64,000 nucleotides of DNA, taken from Achromobacter mucicolens (GTDB taxonomy: Bacteria; Pseudomonadota; Gammaproteobacteria; Burkholderiales; Burkholderiaceae_B). Both the position numbers and the translations under genes were made by a program. The stretch is from positions 310,001 through 374,000 of the forward strand of contig NZ_CADIJP010000003.1 in the NCBI RefSeq assembly GCF_902859725.1. Direction: 5' to 3'. The notes under the pieces were generated by a model. That model worked only from the letters and a program-made list of their open reading frames with translations. It was not told the DNA's origin and did no database searches. Position 1 is the first letter of the stretch. The number at the start of each line of letters is the position of its first letter. Shown here piece after piece: positions 35,242-44,628 of this stretch.

Positions 35242-36753
35242 ATGTCCCTTCCCCGTCCCACCCTGGAAGCGCTGGATCAGGCCGCGCGCCGCATCGGCCT
35301 GAATCTGGACGATGCCACGCTGCACGCCTACGGCAGCATTCTGGAGGCCACGTTTGCCGAATACGATCAGGTCGATGCGCTGATCGATCAGCCGCCGGTG
35401 GTGCGCTATCCGCGCACGCCCGGCGTGCAGCCCGAAGACAACCCGCTCAACGCCTGGTATGTGCGCACCGAGATCGACGGCCGCCCCGGCGGTCCGCTGG
35501 CGGGCAAGCGCGTGGTGCTCAAGGACAACGTCTGCCTGGCCGGCGTGCCCATGATGAACGGCGCGGCCACGCTGCGCGGCTACGTGCCCGACCAGGACGC
35601 CACCGTCGCCACGCGTATTCTGGATGCCGGCGGCCGCATTGTCGGCAAGGCCCATTGCGAGTACTTCTGCGTGTCCGGCAGCAGCCATACCAATGCCGCG
35701 GGCCCGGTGCGCAACCCGCGCAACCCCGAGCACTCTGCCGGCGGCTCGTCCTCGGGCGCGGCGGCCCTGGTCGGCGCCGGCGAAGCCGACATGGCCATCG
35801 GCACGGACCAGGGCGGGTCGGTGCGCATTCCGGCGGCCTACTCCGGCATCTACGGCATGAAGCCCACCCACGGCCTCATTCCCTATACCGGCATCATGCC
35901 GATCGAAATGACGCTGGACCACGCCGGCATCATGACCGCCAATGTGGCTGACAACGCCTTGCTGCTGGACGCCATCGCCGGCGCCGACGGACTGGACCCG
36001 CGCCAGCAAGGCCTGCCCGCCAAGCGCCCGTCCTACCGCGACGCGTTGGACATGCCGCTCAAGGGGTTGCGCGTTGGCGTCGTGCCCGAGGGCTTTGGCT
36101 GGGCAAACAGTGAAAGCGAGGTGGACGAAGCGGTGCGCAAGGCAGCCCGGGAGATGGCCGCGCTGGGCGCCGACGTCATCGAGCTGCCGGTGCCCCTGCA
36201 CCGCAAGGGCCATGCCATCTGGACGCCGATCGCGGTCGAGGGCACCACCCAGCAGATGAAAGGCTTCAATTACGGCACCAACTGGAAGGGCCTGTACGTG
36301 ACCGGCCTGATGCAGGCGCAACGCCACTGGCGCGACCACGCCGACGAGTTCCCGCACGACGTCAAGACCTGCCTGCTGGCCGGCGAATACTTCTACGCGC
36401 GCTACGGCGGCCAGTACTATGGCAAGGCGCAAAACCTCGCGCGCCGCCTGCGCCAGGCCTATGATCAGGCTTTGGACCGCGTCGACCTGCTGTTGATGCC
36501 GACCGTGCCCATGCGCGCGCCCCGTCTCATCGATGCCGGCGCGGCCCCGGACCTCTTCGTGACCCGCGCCCTTGAAATGAACGCCAATACCGCGCCCTTC
36601 GACGTCACCGGCCATCCGGCCATCTCCGTGCCCTGCGCCCTGCGCGACGGCCTGCCCGTCGGGATGATGCTGGTGGGCCGCCATTTCGACGAAACGACGC
36701 TGTATCGCGCCGCCCATGCTTTCGAGCAATCGCTCGACTGGACATCGCTGTGA
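35242..36753 (+). CDS. Amidase-signature hydrolase
   Basis: 503 residues. The Ser-cisSer-Lys triad of the amidase signature family is intact: Lys94 (VVLKDNV), Ser169 (GGSSSGAAAL) and nucleophile Ser193 (TDQGGSVRIPAAY). The 75- and 24-residue intervals equal those of other family members. It hydrolyses a carboxamide to acid and ammonia in the cytoplasm, presumably the compound brought in by the transporter encoded just upstream. Aliphatic amidases controlled by AmiC/AmiR in Pseudomonas belong to the unrelated nitrilase fold, so this operon pairs the same regulators with a different enzyme class. The stop overlaps the AmiC-like GTG by 4 bp. Confidence 0.92.
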   Translation: MSLPRPTLEALDQAARRIGLNLDDATLHAYGSILEATFAEYDQVDALIDQPPVVRYPRTPGVQPEDNPLNAWYVRTEIDGRPGGPLAGKRVVLKDNVCLAGVPMMNGAATLRGYVPDQDATVATRILDAGGRIVGKAHCEYFCVSGSSHTNAAGPVRNPRNPEHSAGGSSSGAAALVGAGEADMAIGTDQGGSVRIPAAYSGIYGMKPTHGLIPYTGIMPIEMTLDHAGIMTANVADNALLLDAIAGADGLDPRQQGLPAKRPSYRDALDMPLKGLRVGVVPEGFGWANSESEVDEAVRKAAREMAALGADVIELPVPLHRKGHAIWTPIAVEGTTQQMKGFNYGTNWKGLYVTGLMQAQRHWRDHADEFPHDVKTCLLAGEYFYARYGGQYYGKAQNLARRLRQAYDQALDRVDLLLMPTVPMRAPRLIDAGAAPDLFVTRALEMNANTAPFDVTGHPAISVPCALRDGLPVGMMLVGRHFDETTLYRAAHAFEQSLDWTSL

Positions 36754-37889
36754 CCGCCACCACCGGCCATCGGGTCGGCCTGCTGTTCTCGCACGAGAGC
36801 TTGACGGCGGCCACCGAGATCACCCAGGAAAACGCCACGCTGCTGGCCATCGACGAGGTCAATGCCGCCGGCGGCATCGGCGGGGTGCCTCTGGTTCCTG
36901 TCAGCGCACGCGTGGGCGCCCAGCCGGCCGACTATCGCCAAGCCGCCGAATGGCTCTGCGACCGCGAGCGCGTGCCGCTGATCTTCGGCACCCATATGTC
37001 CAGCACCCGCAAGGCCGTGCTGCCGGTCGTCGAAAGCCGCCGCGCGCTGCTGTTCTACGCCACGCTCTACGAGGGTTTCGAGTACTCGCCCTATTGCTTC
37101 TACGGCGGCTCGGTGCCCAACCAGAACTCGGTGCAGCTGGCCAGTTACGTGATCCGCCACTTCGGCAACCGCGTGCTCTTCATTGGCGGCCAGTACGTCT
37201 ACCCGCGCGAGTCGAACCGCATCATGCGCGAGCTCTACGAGCAGGCGGGCGGCGAAGTGGTCGACGAGGTCTACCTGCCGCTGAACGCGCCCCAGGAAGA
37301 CCTGGCCGATGTCCTTAAGCGCGCCGTGGCGTTGCGTCCGGACGCCATCTACTCGACCATGGTCGGCCGGGACATCGTCAAGCTGTACCGCGCGTACCGC
37401 GAGCTGGGCCTGGACCCGGCGCGCATGCCCATCGTCAGCCTTGCCACCAACGAGACCGACGTGGCAGCGCTTACCGCTGAAGAAGCCGAAGGCCACATCA
37501 CGGCCGCGCCCTACTTCGCGTCCCTGGACACTGCGCCCAGCCGCCGGTTCGCCCAGGCCTACCATGCGCGCTTCGGCGAAGACAGCCCGATCACGGCAGG
37601 CGCCGAAGCCGCCTACTCCCAGGTCCATCTCGTGGCCGACGCCGCGCGCCGCGCGGGCGGTCTGGCCGTGCCCGACCTGGTTCAGGCCCTGGACGGCGCC
37701 CAGTTCGAAGCGCCCCAAGGCCTGGTCACCATCGATGGCGACACGCAGCACACCTCGCTCTGGCCGCGCATCGCGCGCATCGATGCGCAGCGCCAGTTCA
37801 AGATCATCTACGCCGCGCGGGCCGCGGTGCGGCCGGTGCCGTACCTCGTGGACCACGCGCTCGACCCCGAGGCCCTGGCGCTACCGTGA
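36750..37889 (+). CDS. amiC: AmiC-like cytoplasmic amide sensor and repressor
   Basis: 379 residues, GTG start giving a 4-bp overlap. The fold is a periplasmic binding protein but there is no signal peptide (MTATTGHRVGLLFSHESLT), as in Pseudomonas AmiC, which binds amides in the cytoplasm and holds AmiR inactive until ligand arrives. Recognisable blocks: AIDEVNAAGGIGG, YATLYEGFEYSPYCFYGG, LVADAARRAGG. Immediately followed, with a 4-bp overlap, by the AmiR-like gene, which fixes the assignment. Symbol by homology type; ligand not known. Confidence 0.88.
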   Translation: MTATTGHRVGLLFSHESLTAATEITQENATLLAIDEVNAAGGIGGVPLVPVSARVGAQPADYRQAAEWLCDRERVPLIFGTHMSSTRKAVLPVVESRRALLFYATLYEGFEYSPYCFYGGSVPNQNSVQLASYVIRHFGNRVLFIGGQYVYPRESNRIMRELYEQAGGEVVDEVYLPLNAPQEDLADVLKRAVALRPDAIYSTMVGRDIVKLYRAYRELGLDPARMPIVSLATNETDVAALTAEEAEGHITAAPYFASLDTAPSRRFAQAYHARFGEDSPITAGAEAAYSQVHLVADAARRAGGLAVPDLVQALDGAQFEAPQGLVTIDGDTQHTSLWPRIARIDAQRQFKIIYAARAAVRPVPYLVDHALDPEALALP

Positions 37890-38494
37890 CCGCCTCCCTG
37901 ACCCGGCCCGGCCGCAGCACCACGGCGCTGCGCGAACTGAACGGCCTGCGCGTGCTGGTCCTGCACCCGCAGGATGCCGAATCGCGTCTGTTGATGTCGC
38001 ATCTGAAACGCATCGGCTGCGTGCCGACCCAGCAATGGCCGCTGCCCGATACGCTCTGCACCGATACCGACGTGGTCGTTCTGCCCATCGAAGAAGACTA
38101 TCGCGACGCCATCCAGAAGCTGGCCGATGGCCTGAATGCGCTGAGCCCGCCGCTGGTCGGCATCGTCGAGTACGAGAACCCTGCCACGCTGCAACTGGTG
38201 CTGCATAGCGGATGCACCGGCGTCATCGAACGGCCGATCCGCCCTTTTGGCCTGCTGACCCAGCTGCTGCTGGCGCGCACCGCCTGGCGCCAGCAGGCCG
38301 CCACGATGGCACACATGCGCAAGCTCGAAGGGCGTTACGCCGCGGTCAGCAAGGTCGCCACCGCCAAGACGCTGCTGATCGCGCGCGAAGGCATCACCGA
38401 AAACGAGGCGCACCGCCGAATCCAGGGGCGCGCCATGGCCACGCGATCGTCGCTCGAAGACGTGGCGCAAACCATCATCAACGAATTCTCCTGA
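37886..38494 (+). CDS. amiR: AmiR-like ANTAR transcription antiterminator
   Basis: 202 residues from a GTG start. The N-terminal half is a receiver-like fold without the phosphoacceptor pattern (VLVLHPQDAESRLLM), then a coiled-coil stretch, then a C-terminal ANTAR RNA-binding domain (LEGRYAAVSKVATAKTLLIA, NEAHRRIQGRAMATR, VAQTIINEF). AmiR binds paired hexaloop hairpins in leader RNA and prevents termination. The likely target is the leader before the binding-protein gene of this same operon. Held by the AmiC-like protein in the absence of amide, by analogy. Confidence 0.9.
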   Translation: MTASLTRPGRSTTALRELNGLRVLVLHPQDAESRLLMSHLKRIGCVPTQQWPLPDTLCTDTDVVVLPIEEDYRDAIQKLADGLNALSPPLVGIVEYENPATLQLVLHSGCTGVIERPIRPFGLLTQLLLARTAWRQQAATMAHMRKLEGRYAAVSKVATAKTLLIAREGITENEAHRRIQGRAMATRSSLEDVAQTIINEFS

Positions 38495-38498
38495 TCCC

Positions 38499-39653
38499 AT
38501 GTCCGCCTTTTCATTTCAGACCGTCCCCCACATTCTTGTCGAACCGGGCCTGGCTCGCCGCCTGGGCGCCCTGCTGCGCGAGCGCCACGCCGGCGCGCGC
38601 GCGGTGCTCGTCACCGACAACTTCCTGAACCGCAGCGGCGCGCTGCAACCGGCGCTGGACAGCCTGGCCGCCAGCGGCTGGCAGACGCTGGTGATCGACG
38701 ATGTGGTCGCCGACCCGCCCGAAGCCGTCGTCCAGGCGGCCGCCGAACGCGCCCGTGCGTTCGACGCCGACGTGGTGATCGGCTTTGGCGGCGGTTCGTC
38801 CATGGACGTGGCCAAGCTGGTGGCGTTGTTGTGCAAGAGCGATCAGCCGCTGGCCGCCATGTACGGCGTCAACCAGGTGCAAGGCCAGCGCTTGCCGCTG
38901 ATTCAGGTGCCGACAACGGCCGGCACAGGCTCGGAAGTCACGCCGATCTCGATCGTGACCACGGGCGCCACCACCAAGAGCGGCGTGGTCGCGCCGCAAC
39001 TCTATGCCGACGCGGCCTTTCTGGATGCCGAACTGACGGTCGGCCTGCCGCCAGCGGCCACGGCCGCCACCGGCGTGGACGCAATGGTGCACGCCATCGA
39101 GGCCTACACCAGCAAACGCCTGAAGAATCCGCTGTCCGATCACCTGGCCATCCTGGCGTTGAAGCTGCTGTCCGCCAACCTGATCACCGTTTGCCGCGAC
39201 GGCGCCAATCTGCAGGCGCGCTCGGACATGCTGCTGGGCGCGATGCTGGCCGGTCAGGCATTCGCCAATGCGCCCGTCGGTGGCGTGCACGCGCTGGCCT
39301 ACCCCATCGGCGGCATATTCCATGTGCCGCATGGCCTGTCGAACGCGCTGGTGCTTCCCGCCGTGCTGCACTTCAATGCGCAGGCCGCGGCGCCTCTCTA
39401 CGCGGAACTGGGGCGGGCGGTGGGCTTGCCGCCGGCCGCGGATGACGCCAGCGGCGCGGCCGCCTTCATCGCCTTCCTGGAAGACCTGATCCGCCAGGCC
39501 GAGTTGCCGAAGGGGCTGCGCGCCGTGGGCATCTCGGAAGCCGACTTGCCCACGCTGGCAAGCGCCGCCATGGCGCAGCAGCGCCTGTTGATGAACAACC
39601 CGCTGCCGATTGATGAGGCCCAGGCGCTGGACATTTACCGCGCCGCCTACTGA
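38499..39653 (+). CDS. Iron-containing alcohol dehydrogenase
   Basis: 384-residue group III ADH. Nucleotide-binding GGGSSMDVAK (97-106) and PTTAGTGSEVTP (138-149) and the four metal ligands Asp194, His198 (GVDAMVHAIE), His264 and His278 (GGVHALAYPIGGIFHVPHG) are all present. It begins 4 bp after the amiR stop, so it is probably in the same transcript. These enzymes interconvert small alcohols and aldehydes or related hydroxy acids. Its inclusion suggests that the amide imported here, or the amine or acid released from it, carries a hydroxyl group; that is inference. Confidence 0.92.
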   Translation: MSAFSFQTVPHILVEPGLARRLGALLRERHAGARAVLVTDNFLNRSGALQPALDSLAASGWQTLVIDDVVADPPEAVVQAAAERARAFDADVVIGFGGGSSMDVAKLVALLCKSDQPLAAMYGVNQVQGQRLPLIQVPTTAGTGSEVTPISIVTTGATTKSGVVAPQLYADAAFLDAELTVGLPPAATAATGVDAMVHAIEAYTSKRLKNPLSDHLAILALKLLSANLITVCRDGANLQARSDMLLGAMLAGQAFANAPVGGVHALAYPIGGIFHVPHGLSNALVLPAVLHFNAQAAAPLYAELGRAVGLPPAADDASGAAAFIAFLEDLIRQAELPKGLRAVGISEADLPTLASAAMAQQRLLMNNPLPIDEAQALDIYRAAY

Positions 39654-39678
39654 ACTGCCTGCCGCGCGGCCCTTGACG

Positions 39679-40950
39679 TCATTTCAGCGCCTGGATGAGC
39701 ACGAGCGCGAGCCACATGCCGAGCAGGCCGCCGGCCAGCCAGCGCCACCGGCCCATTCGGCGCCACGCGGCCGCCCAGGCAGACGGGTCGCGGGAATGCG
39801 GTGCGCCGGCCGGGGCACCGCGGCGCTTGAGCGCGGTGCGCGCCGACTCGGCGATGCGGATGCCGTAGAGATACGCGCCGGTCAGGGATAGCGTGGTCAA
39901 CAGTATTCCGAAAAAGCACCACAACGCCCGCACCGGCCAGCCGCCGAACGTGCCGAAATGGATGGGGTCGGCCGCCTCGCCGACGCGCTGGTGAACACTC
40001 ATGTCCTGCCCGTCGTTGCGTCCCAGGATGGCGCCCGAGGCGATCTCCACGCCGATGACGTTGGCGCGCTCACGCAACAGCCATCCGTTTGCCTGCCCTT
40101 CCAACAGCAGCGCCTTCCCATTTGGGCTTGGCCGCACGCTGGAGATCTTCAGATCGGGCCACGCCGCCTGCGCGGCAGAAATCGCCCTGTCCACGTCCTG
40201 GGCGGCCAGCGGCGCGTGCGTGGCCGCGCCCTTGAGCTGCACGATCGCCGGCGGGAGCGGCGCCTTCGCCCCCAGTGATTCGACCAGATACCAAAAGGCG
40301 GTCAAGCCGATGAGCAACATGAACCCGAGGCTCCAGACGCCCGCCAGGCGATGCACGTCGCCCCACGTCAGTCGCGGTTTGCCCTTGCGTGGCCAGGCCA
40401 GAAATCCGCGCCACCAACGCTTGTAGATGTAAAGACTGCTGACCACCATCAACAAGAGCGGAATCGACAGAAGGGCGACCAATGGCACGCCATATTTCGG
40501 GGGCAGCATGAGGTTGCGATGCGTGTCCCGCAGCCATCGCTGCGCGCTCCACCACGACGATTGCCCGGTCACTTTCGCGGTATGCGGATTCACCCACACC
40601 CGCAACAACTCACCATTGTCCCGACGCATCAGCGCTTCGGCGGCAAAGCGCTCGCCGTGTGGCGCGGCCAGGCTGCGCAGGCGCAAACCAGGGTGCTCCC
40701 GCTGCGCAGCCGCCAGCATTTCTCCCCAACTGGCCTGGCGGTCCTGGGGTGTCACGCGCATGGCGGGTTCGATCAGCCAATCGATCTCGGTCGCCACCAC
40801 CGCCAGCGTCCCCGTACAGAAAATGAAGCTGAGCAGAAGGCATAGATTCATGCCAATCCAGCTATGCAGATCGAACCAAAGCCGGCGGGCGGACGAACGC
40901 GTCTTGGCTGCGGCAAGCGTGCCAGCGGAAGATTCAAGCGAAGACGGCAT
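39679..40950 (-). CDS. PepSY-domain membrane protein, ferrisiderophore reductase-like
   Basis: 423 residues from ATG 40948-40950 (MPSSLESSAG); an upstream reading to 41013 enters the promoter region. Four membrane helices in the PepSY-associated arrangement: one after ARRLWFDLHSWIGMN, one around LVALLSIPLLLMVVSSLYIYKR, two later. Histidines in the helices (LHSWIG, RDTHRNL, DVHRLAG) could bind heme, as in FoxB and PiuB, which reduce ferric siderophores at the inner membrane. Divergent from the receptor gene across 145 bp with a Fur-like site, so iron-regulated coexpression is likely. Confidence 0.85.
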   Translation of the reverse strand: MPSSLESSAGTLAAAKTRSSARRLWFDLHSWIGMNLCLLLSFIFCTGTLAVVATEIDWLIEPAMRVTPQDRQASWGEMLAAAQREHPGLRLRSLAAPHGERFAAEALMRRDNGELLRVWVNPHTAKVTGQSSWWSAQRWLRDTHRNLMLPPKYGVPLVALLSIPLLLMVVSSLYIYKRWWRGFLAWPRKGKPRLTWGDVHRLAGVWSLGFMLLIGLTAFWYLVESLGAKAPLPPAIVQLKGAATHAPLAAQDVDRAISAAQAAWPDLKISSVRPSPNGKALLLEGQANGWLLRERANVIGVEIASGAILGRNDGQDMSVHQRVGEAADPIHFGTFGGWPVRALWCFFGILLTTLSLTGAYLYGIRIAESARTALKRRGAPAGAPHSRDPSAWAAAWRRMGRWRWLAGGLLGMWLALVLIQALK

Positions 40951-41029
40951 GGGACATGAACGTGATGTAAAGCGACACAAGGACGAAATTTTCGGGCGCA
41001 TTGCCGCGCCCAACGCGCATTGTAGTGCT

Positions 41030-41058
41030 TATAATTAATCGTTGTTATTCTCATTCGC
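41030..41058. promoter_or_regulatory. Fur-box-like operator between PepSY gene and receptor
   Basis: The lower strand reads GAATGAGAATAACAACGATT in this interval; GAATGAGAATAA is the familiar core of Fur sites, and the AT-rich stretch ATAATTAATC (41031-41040) extends it. It lies 38 bp before the chosen receptor start and 80 bp before the PepSY start, where it could cover both promoters. Confidence 0.6.
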
Positions 41059-41095
41059 AAAGCGCGTTGATCATCGATCAAGCGTGCCGCCGCGC

Positions 41096-43234
41096 ATGCA
41101 TACCCACCGCTTCTCCTGCGCCCGCCGTCCTTCCATGCCCTTGAATTCCTATTCGGCACTGGCCGCCGCCATCGTGCTGGCCGCCCCCTTTGCCGCTGTC
41201 GCTCAGACTGCCGATTCCCCCGTGCAACTGCCCGCCGTGCGCGTCACCGGCGACGATGACGCCGGCCAGGACGGACTCTTCAACCCGGTCGCGCCGCCCG
41301 CCGTCAACAAGTCGTCCGTTCCCCTGTCCAAGACGCCGCAGTCGATCACCGTCGTGCCCCGCTCGGTTCTGGACGCGCAGCAGGCGCAGACCCTGGCCGA
41401 CGCGTTGCATAACGTGCCCGGTGTGGTCGCAAATCAGTTTGGCCGCCGCGGCTGGGACGACCTCATCATCCGCGGCCAGGTCGCCTCGGATTCCCTGTTT
41501 CTGGACGGACTGCGCACGGCGGCAAGCAACCGCGTCGCCGAACAGCTGTTCGGTGTGGAGCAAGTGGAAGTGCTGAAGGGGCCGGCCTCGCTGCTTTACG
41601 GCCAGGTCCTTCCCGGGGGCCTGGTCAACATGGTCAGCAAGCGCCCGCGCGCCGAAACCTTCGCCGAAGCGGCCACCACGCTGGGCAGCCACGATTTCCG
41701 GCAGGCCACGCTGGACATGGGCACCCCGCTGTCGGACAACGGCAAGGCGGCGTTTCGCGTCAATGGCCTGGCCATGAATTCGAATGACGAAACCGACCAC
41801 GTGTGGTTCAAGAATCGATTCATCGCCCCGTCGCTGTCGCTGGATCTGGGTCCGCGCACGGATTTCACCATCCTGACCAGCTACCAGGAACGCCGCTACA
41901 TCCGCCAGCAGGGACTGCCGATCGTCGGGACGGTCCAGTCCAACCCCAATGGCGCCATCCCCCGGGACCGCTTCACCGGCGAGCCCGGCCAGGACCCCTA
42001 TCGCGGCTACCAGAGCCGCGTGGGTTACGCGCTGACGCACCGCTTCGACAATGGCTGGACGGTCAACCAGAACGCGCGTTGGCAGTCGTTCACGCTCAAC
42101 GGCCAACTGGTCGCCAATGGCCTGCTGCGCGCCGACAATCGGACGCTGCGGCGCACCGCCACGGACCAGCACTGGGACGGCGACACGATCACGCTGGACA
42201 CCAACGCGCAGCGCAGATTCGAAACGGGATTCGGCGCCCACGACATCACGGTCGGCGTGGATTACCTGCGCACCCGCGAAAACAGCCTGTCGTACAACTG
42301 CTCGGTGCGGGATCTGGACGTCTACCAGCCGGTTTACGGCAGCCCCATCAACTGCCCGGCCAATCCGCGCACCGACAGCAGCACCACCGTGCGCGCGATC
42401 GGCGTGTATGCCCGCGATCAGATCGCCCTGGGCGAACGGTGGAACGCGGTCTTCGGCCTGCGCCATGACACCGCCAGCACCTATTCGACCGACCATCTCA
42501 CGCAAGCCCGCGAGGACAGCAGCGATAACGCCATCACCGGCTCGGGCGCGCTGATGTACGAGATCCTGCCTGGCGTGCGGCCCTATATCAGCTACGCCAC
42601 GTCGTTCTATCCCAACAGCGGCACCAACGTCGACGGCAACACCTTCAAGCCCGAAAGCGGCAGGCAATGGGAAGCCGGCGTGAAGATCGATCTTGACGAC
42701 GGCGCCACCAGCATCACGGTGGCCGCGTTCGACCTGGAGCGGCGCAACGTCCTGCAGGCGGACCCGGTGAATGACGGCTACAGCATCGCGGTCGGCAAGC
42801 AGCGCACACGCGGCGCGGAACTGGGGTGGGCGTCGGACCTGGGCAATGGCCTGAGCCTCATGGGCGGCTACGCCTATCTATCGGCCGTGGTCGTGGACGA
42901 TGGCGGCCAAGTGCCCTCCACCAACAACACCCGGCTCAACAGCGTGCCGCGGCACAGCTTCAACGTGACGGCGCGCTATCGGATGCAGGGCAGCCTGGCC
43001 GGCTGGGAGCTGACGGGCGGCCTTCGTGCAGAAGGAAGCCGCTATACCTACGGCTACGACATTCCCGGATATCTGGTGGCCGATGCGGGCGTGGCCTATG
43101 ACGCGGGGCGTTGGCGGGCGGCCCTGACCATGAACAACCTGTTCGACAAACAGTATTACGCGGGCGGCGTGCGCAACGCCGTCGCGCTGGGGGATGGACG
43201 CACCACGTTGGTCAGCCTGGCCTTGCGCTACTGA
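41096..43234 (+). CDS. TonB-dependent ferric siderophore receptor
   Basis: 712 residues from ATG 41096; ATG 41135 is possible, but the earlier one gives a basic N-region before the signal core (ALAAAIVLAAPFAAVAQT), and the longest reading (TTG 41042) starts inside the Fur-like site. Plug domain: TPQSITVVPRSVLDAQQ, TLADALHNVPGVVANQFG, VEVLKGPASLLYGQVLPGG. C-terminal barrel ends TTLVSLALRY. This is the FhuA/FoxA type that takes hydroxamate siderophores. No STN domain precedes the plug, unlike the receptor at the left edge. Pairs with the divergent PepSY protein. Confidence 0.94.
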   Translation: MHTHRFSCARRPSMPLNSYSALAAAIVLAAPFAAVAQTADSPVQLPAVRVTGDDDAGQDGLFNPVAPPAVNKSSVPLSKTPQSITVVPRSVLDAQQAQTLADALHNVPGVVANQFGRRGWDDLIIRGQVASDSLFLDGLRTAASNRVAEQLFGVEQVEVLKGPASLLYGQVLPGGLVNMVSKRPRAETFAEAATTLGSHDFRQATLDMGTPLSDNGKAAFRVNGLAMNSNDETDHVWFKNRFIAPSLSLDLGPRTDFTILTSYQERRYIRQQGLPIVGTVQSNPNGAIPRDRFTGEPGQDPYRGYQSRVGYALTHRFDNGWTVNQNARWQSFTLNGQLVANGLLRADNRTLRRTATDQHWDGDTITLDTNAQRRFETGFGAHDITVGVDYLRTRENSLSYNCSVRDLDVYQPVYGSPINCPANPRTDSSTTVRAIGVYARDQIALGERWNAVFGLRHDTASTYSTDHLTQAREDSSDNAITGSGALMYEILPGVRPYISYATSFYPNSGTNVDGNTFKPESGRQWEAGVKIDLDDGATSITVAAFDLERRNVLQADPVNDGYSIAVGKQRTRGAELGWASDLGNGLSLMGGYAYLSAVVVDDGGQVPSTNNTRLNSVPRHSFNVTARYRMQGSLAGWELTGGLRAEGSRYTYGYDIPGYLVADAGVAYDAGRWRAALTMNNLFDKQYYAGGVRNAVALGDGRTTLVSLALRY

Positions 43235-43373
43235 AGCGACGCCCCTGCCGGCAAGGGAACGACCGACCGAAGAATAGCGTAGTCGCCACCGAAAGGCCCA
43301 AAGCGGTCTGCCCGTTCTACCGCATGTGGCGGGTATCAACGTACCGCGTTCCTCATAGACTCCCCGTTCAAGT

Positions 43374-43388
43374 CCGGCCTGCGGCCGG
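43374..43388 (+). promoter_or_regulatory. Hairpin in the 5' leader of the benE-type gene
   Basis: CCGGCC (43374-43379), loop TGC, GGCCGG (43383-43388), ending 25 bases before the ATG. It could be a remnant terminator of the receptor transcript or a translational control stem. No U-run follows. Confidence 0.3.
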
Positions 43389-43413
43389 GCGCCTCTTGAA
43401 TGCGGAGCCACTC

Positions 43414-44628
43414 ATGACAGCACCTCGGGCGGGTCTCAGACCCGCCGACTTCCTATCCCCCACCGTCGCAGCCCTGATCTCGGTCCTGGTGAACTACGGC
43501 GGCACCTTCGTCCTGGTGTTCCAGGCGGCCGAGCTGGCCCGGTTGTCGCCGGCGCAAACCACCTCCTGGGTATGGGCGGTTTCCGTCGGGGTGGGCGTGA
43601 CCGGCGCGCTGCTGAGCTGGCGCTACAAGGCGCCGATCATCACGGCGTGGTCCACGCCCGGCGTCGCGTTCCTGGCAACCGTCATGCCATTCACGCCTTA
43701 TGGCGAAGTCATCGGCGCGTACATGCTTTCGGCGATGGGCTTCATCGCGCTGGGGCTGTCGGGCGCTTTTGAAAAGCTTGTGCGCAGGATCCCGGGCGGC
43801 ATTGCCGCCGGCCTGCTGGCGGGCATCCTGCTGCAGTTCGGCGTCAATGCCTTCGGCGGCGCCAGCGCCGACCCCCTGCTGGTGATCGTGCTGGTGATCT
43901 CCTACGCGCTGCTCAAGCGCTTTACCTCGCGCTTTGCCGTGGTCGGCATCCTGGCCATCGGTCTCGGACTGCTCATCGTGCAAGGCCGCATCGACTTCTC
44001 GGCCGTCCATCTGCGCCTGGCGGCGCCCGTGTTCGAAATGCCCAGCTTCTCGTTGCAGGCCTTGCTGGGCGTCGCGCTGCCCCTTTTCATCATCACACTC
44101 ACGGGCCAGTACATGCCCGGCATGCTGGTGCTGCGCAACGACGGCTACCGGACCAGCGCGAATCCGATCCTGACCGTGACGGGGCTGGGTTCGCTCGTCA
44201 TGGCGCCCTTTGGCGCGCACGCGTTCAATGTCGCGGCGATCACCGCGGCCATCTGCACCGGCAAGGATGCCCATGAAGATCCCGCCAAGCGATACATCGC
44301 AGGTCTGGCCTGCGGCGTGTTCTACATTCTGGTGGGCACGTTCGGCGTCACGTTGGCGACGCTGTTCATGGTGCTGCCCAAGGCCTTCATCACCACGCTG
44401 GCCGGGCTTGCGCTGCTTGGCGCCATCGGCGGCAGCCTGGCCAACGCCATGGCCGACGCACGCACCCGGGAAACGGCGCTCATCACGTTCCTGGCCACCG
44501 CCGCAAACGTGACCTTGCTGGGCGTGGGCGGCGCATTCTGGGGACTGGTGGCCGGCCTGACCGCGCACCTGCTGATGCATGGCGGCCGGGCCTTCATTCT
44601 GACCCGTGAAGGCCGGTCAGGCGCTTGA
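43414..44628 (+). CDS. benE: BenE-type benzoate/proton symporter
   Basis: 404 residues from ATG 43414 with GCGGAGCC upstream; longer readings overlap the receptor gene. About twelve hydrophobic segments. The order of blocks (LRPADFLSPTVAALISVLVN; WRYKAPIITAWSTPGVAFLA; LTGQYMPGMLVLRNDGY; APFGAHAFNVAAITAAICTG) matches the benzoate transporter family. No benzoate catabolic genes are next to it, so the substrate could be another aromatic acid. Its end overlaps the end of the convergent regulator gene by 12 bp. Confidence 0.9.
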   Translation: MTAPRAGLRPADFLSPTVAALISVLVNYGGTFVLVFQAAELARLSPAQTTSWVWAVSVGVGVTGALLSWRYKAPIITAWSTPGVAFLATVMPFTPYGEVIGAYMLSAMGFIALGLSGAFEKLVRRIPGGIAAGLLAGILLQFGVNAFGGASADPLLVIVLVISYALLKRFTSRFAVVGILAIGLGLLIVQGRIDFSAVHLRLAAPVFEMPSFSLQALLGVALPLFIITLTGQYMPGMLVLRNDGYRTSANPILTVTGLGSLVMAPFGAHAFNVAAITAAICTGKDAHEDPAKRYIAGLACGVFYILVGTFGVTLATLFMVLPKAFITTLAGLALLGAIGGSLANAMADARTRETALITFLATAANVTLLGVGGAFWGLVAGLTAHLLMHGGRAFILTREGRSGA

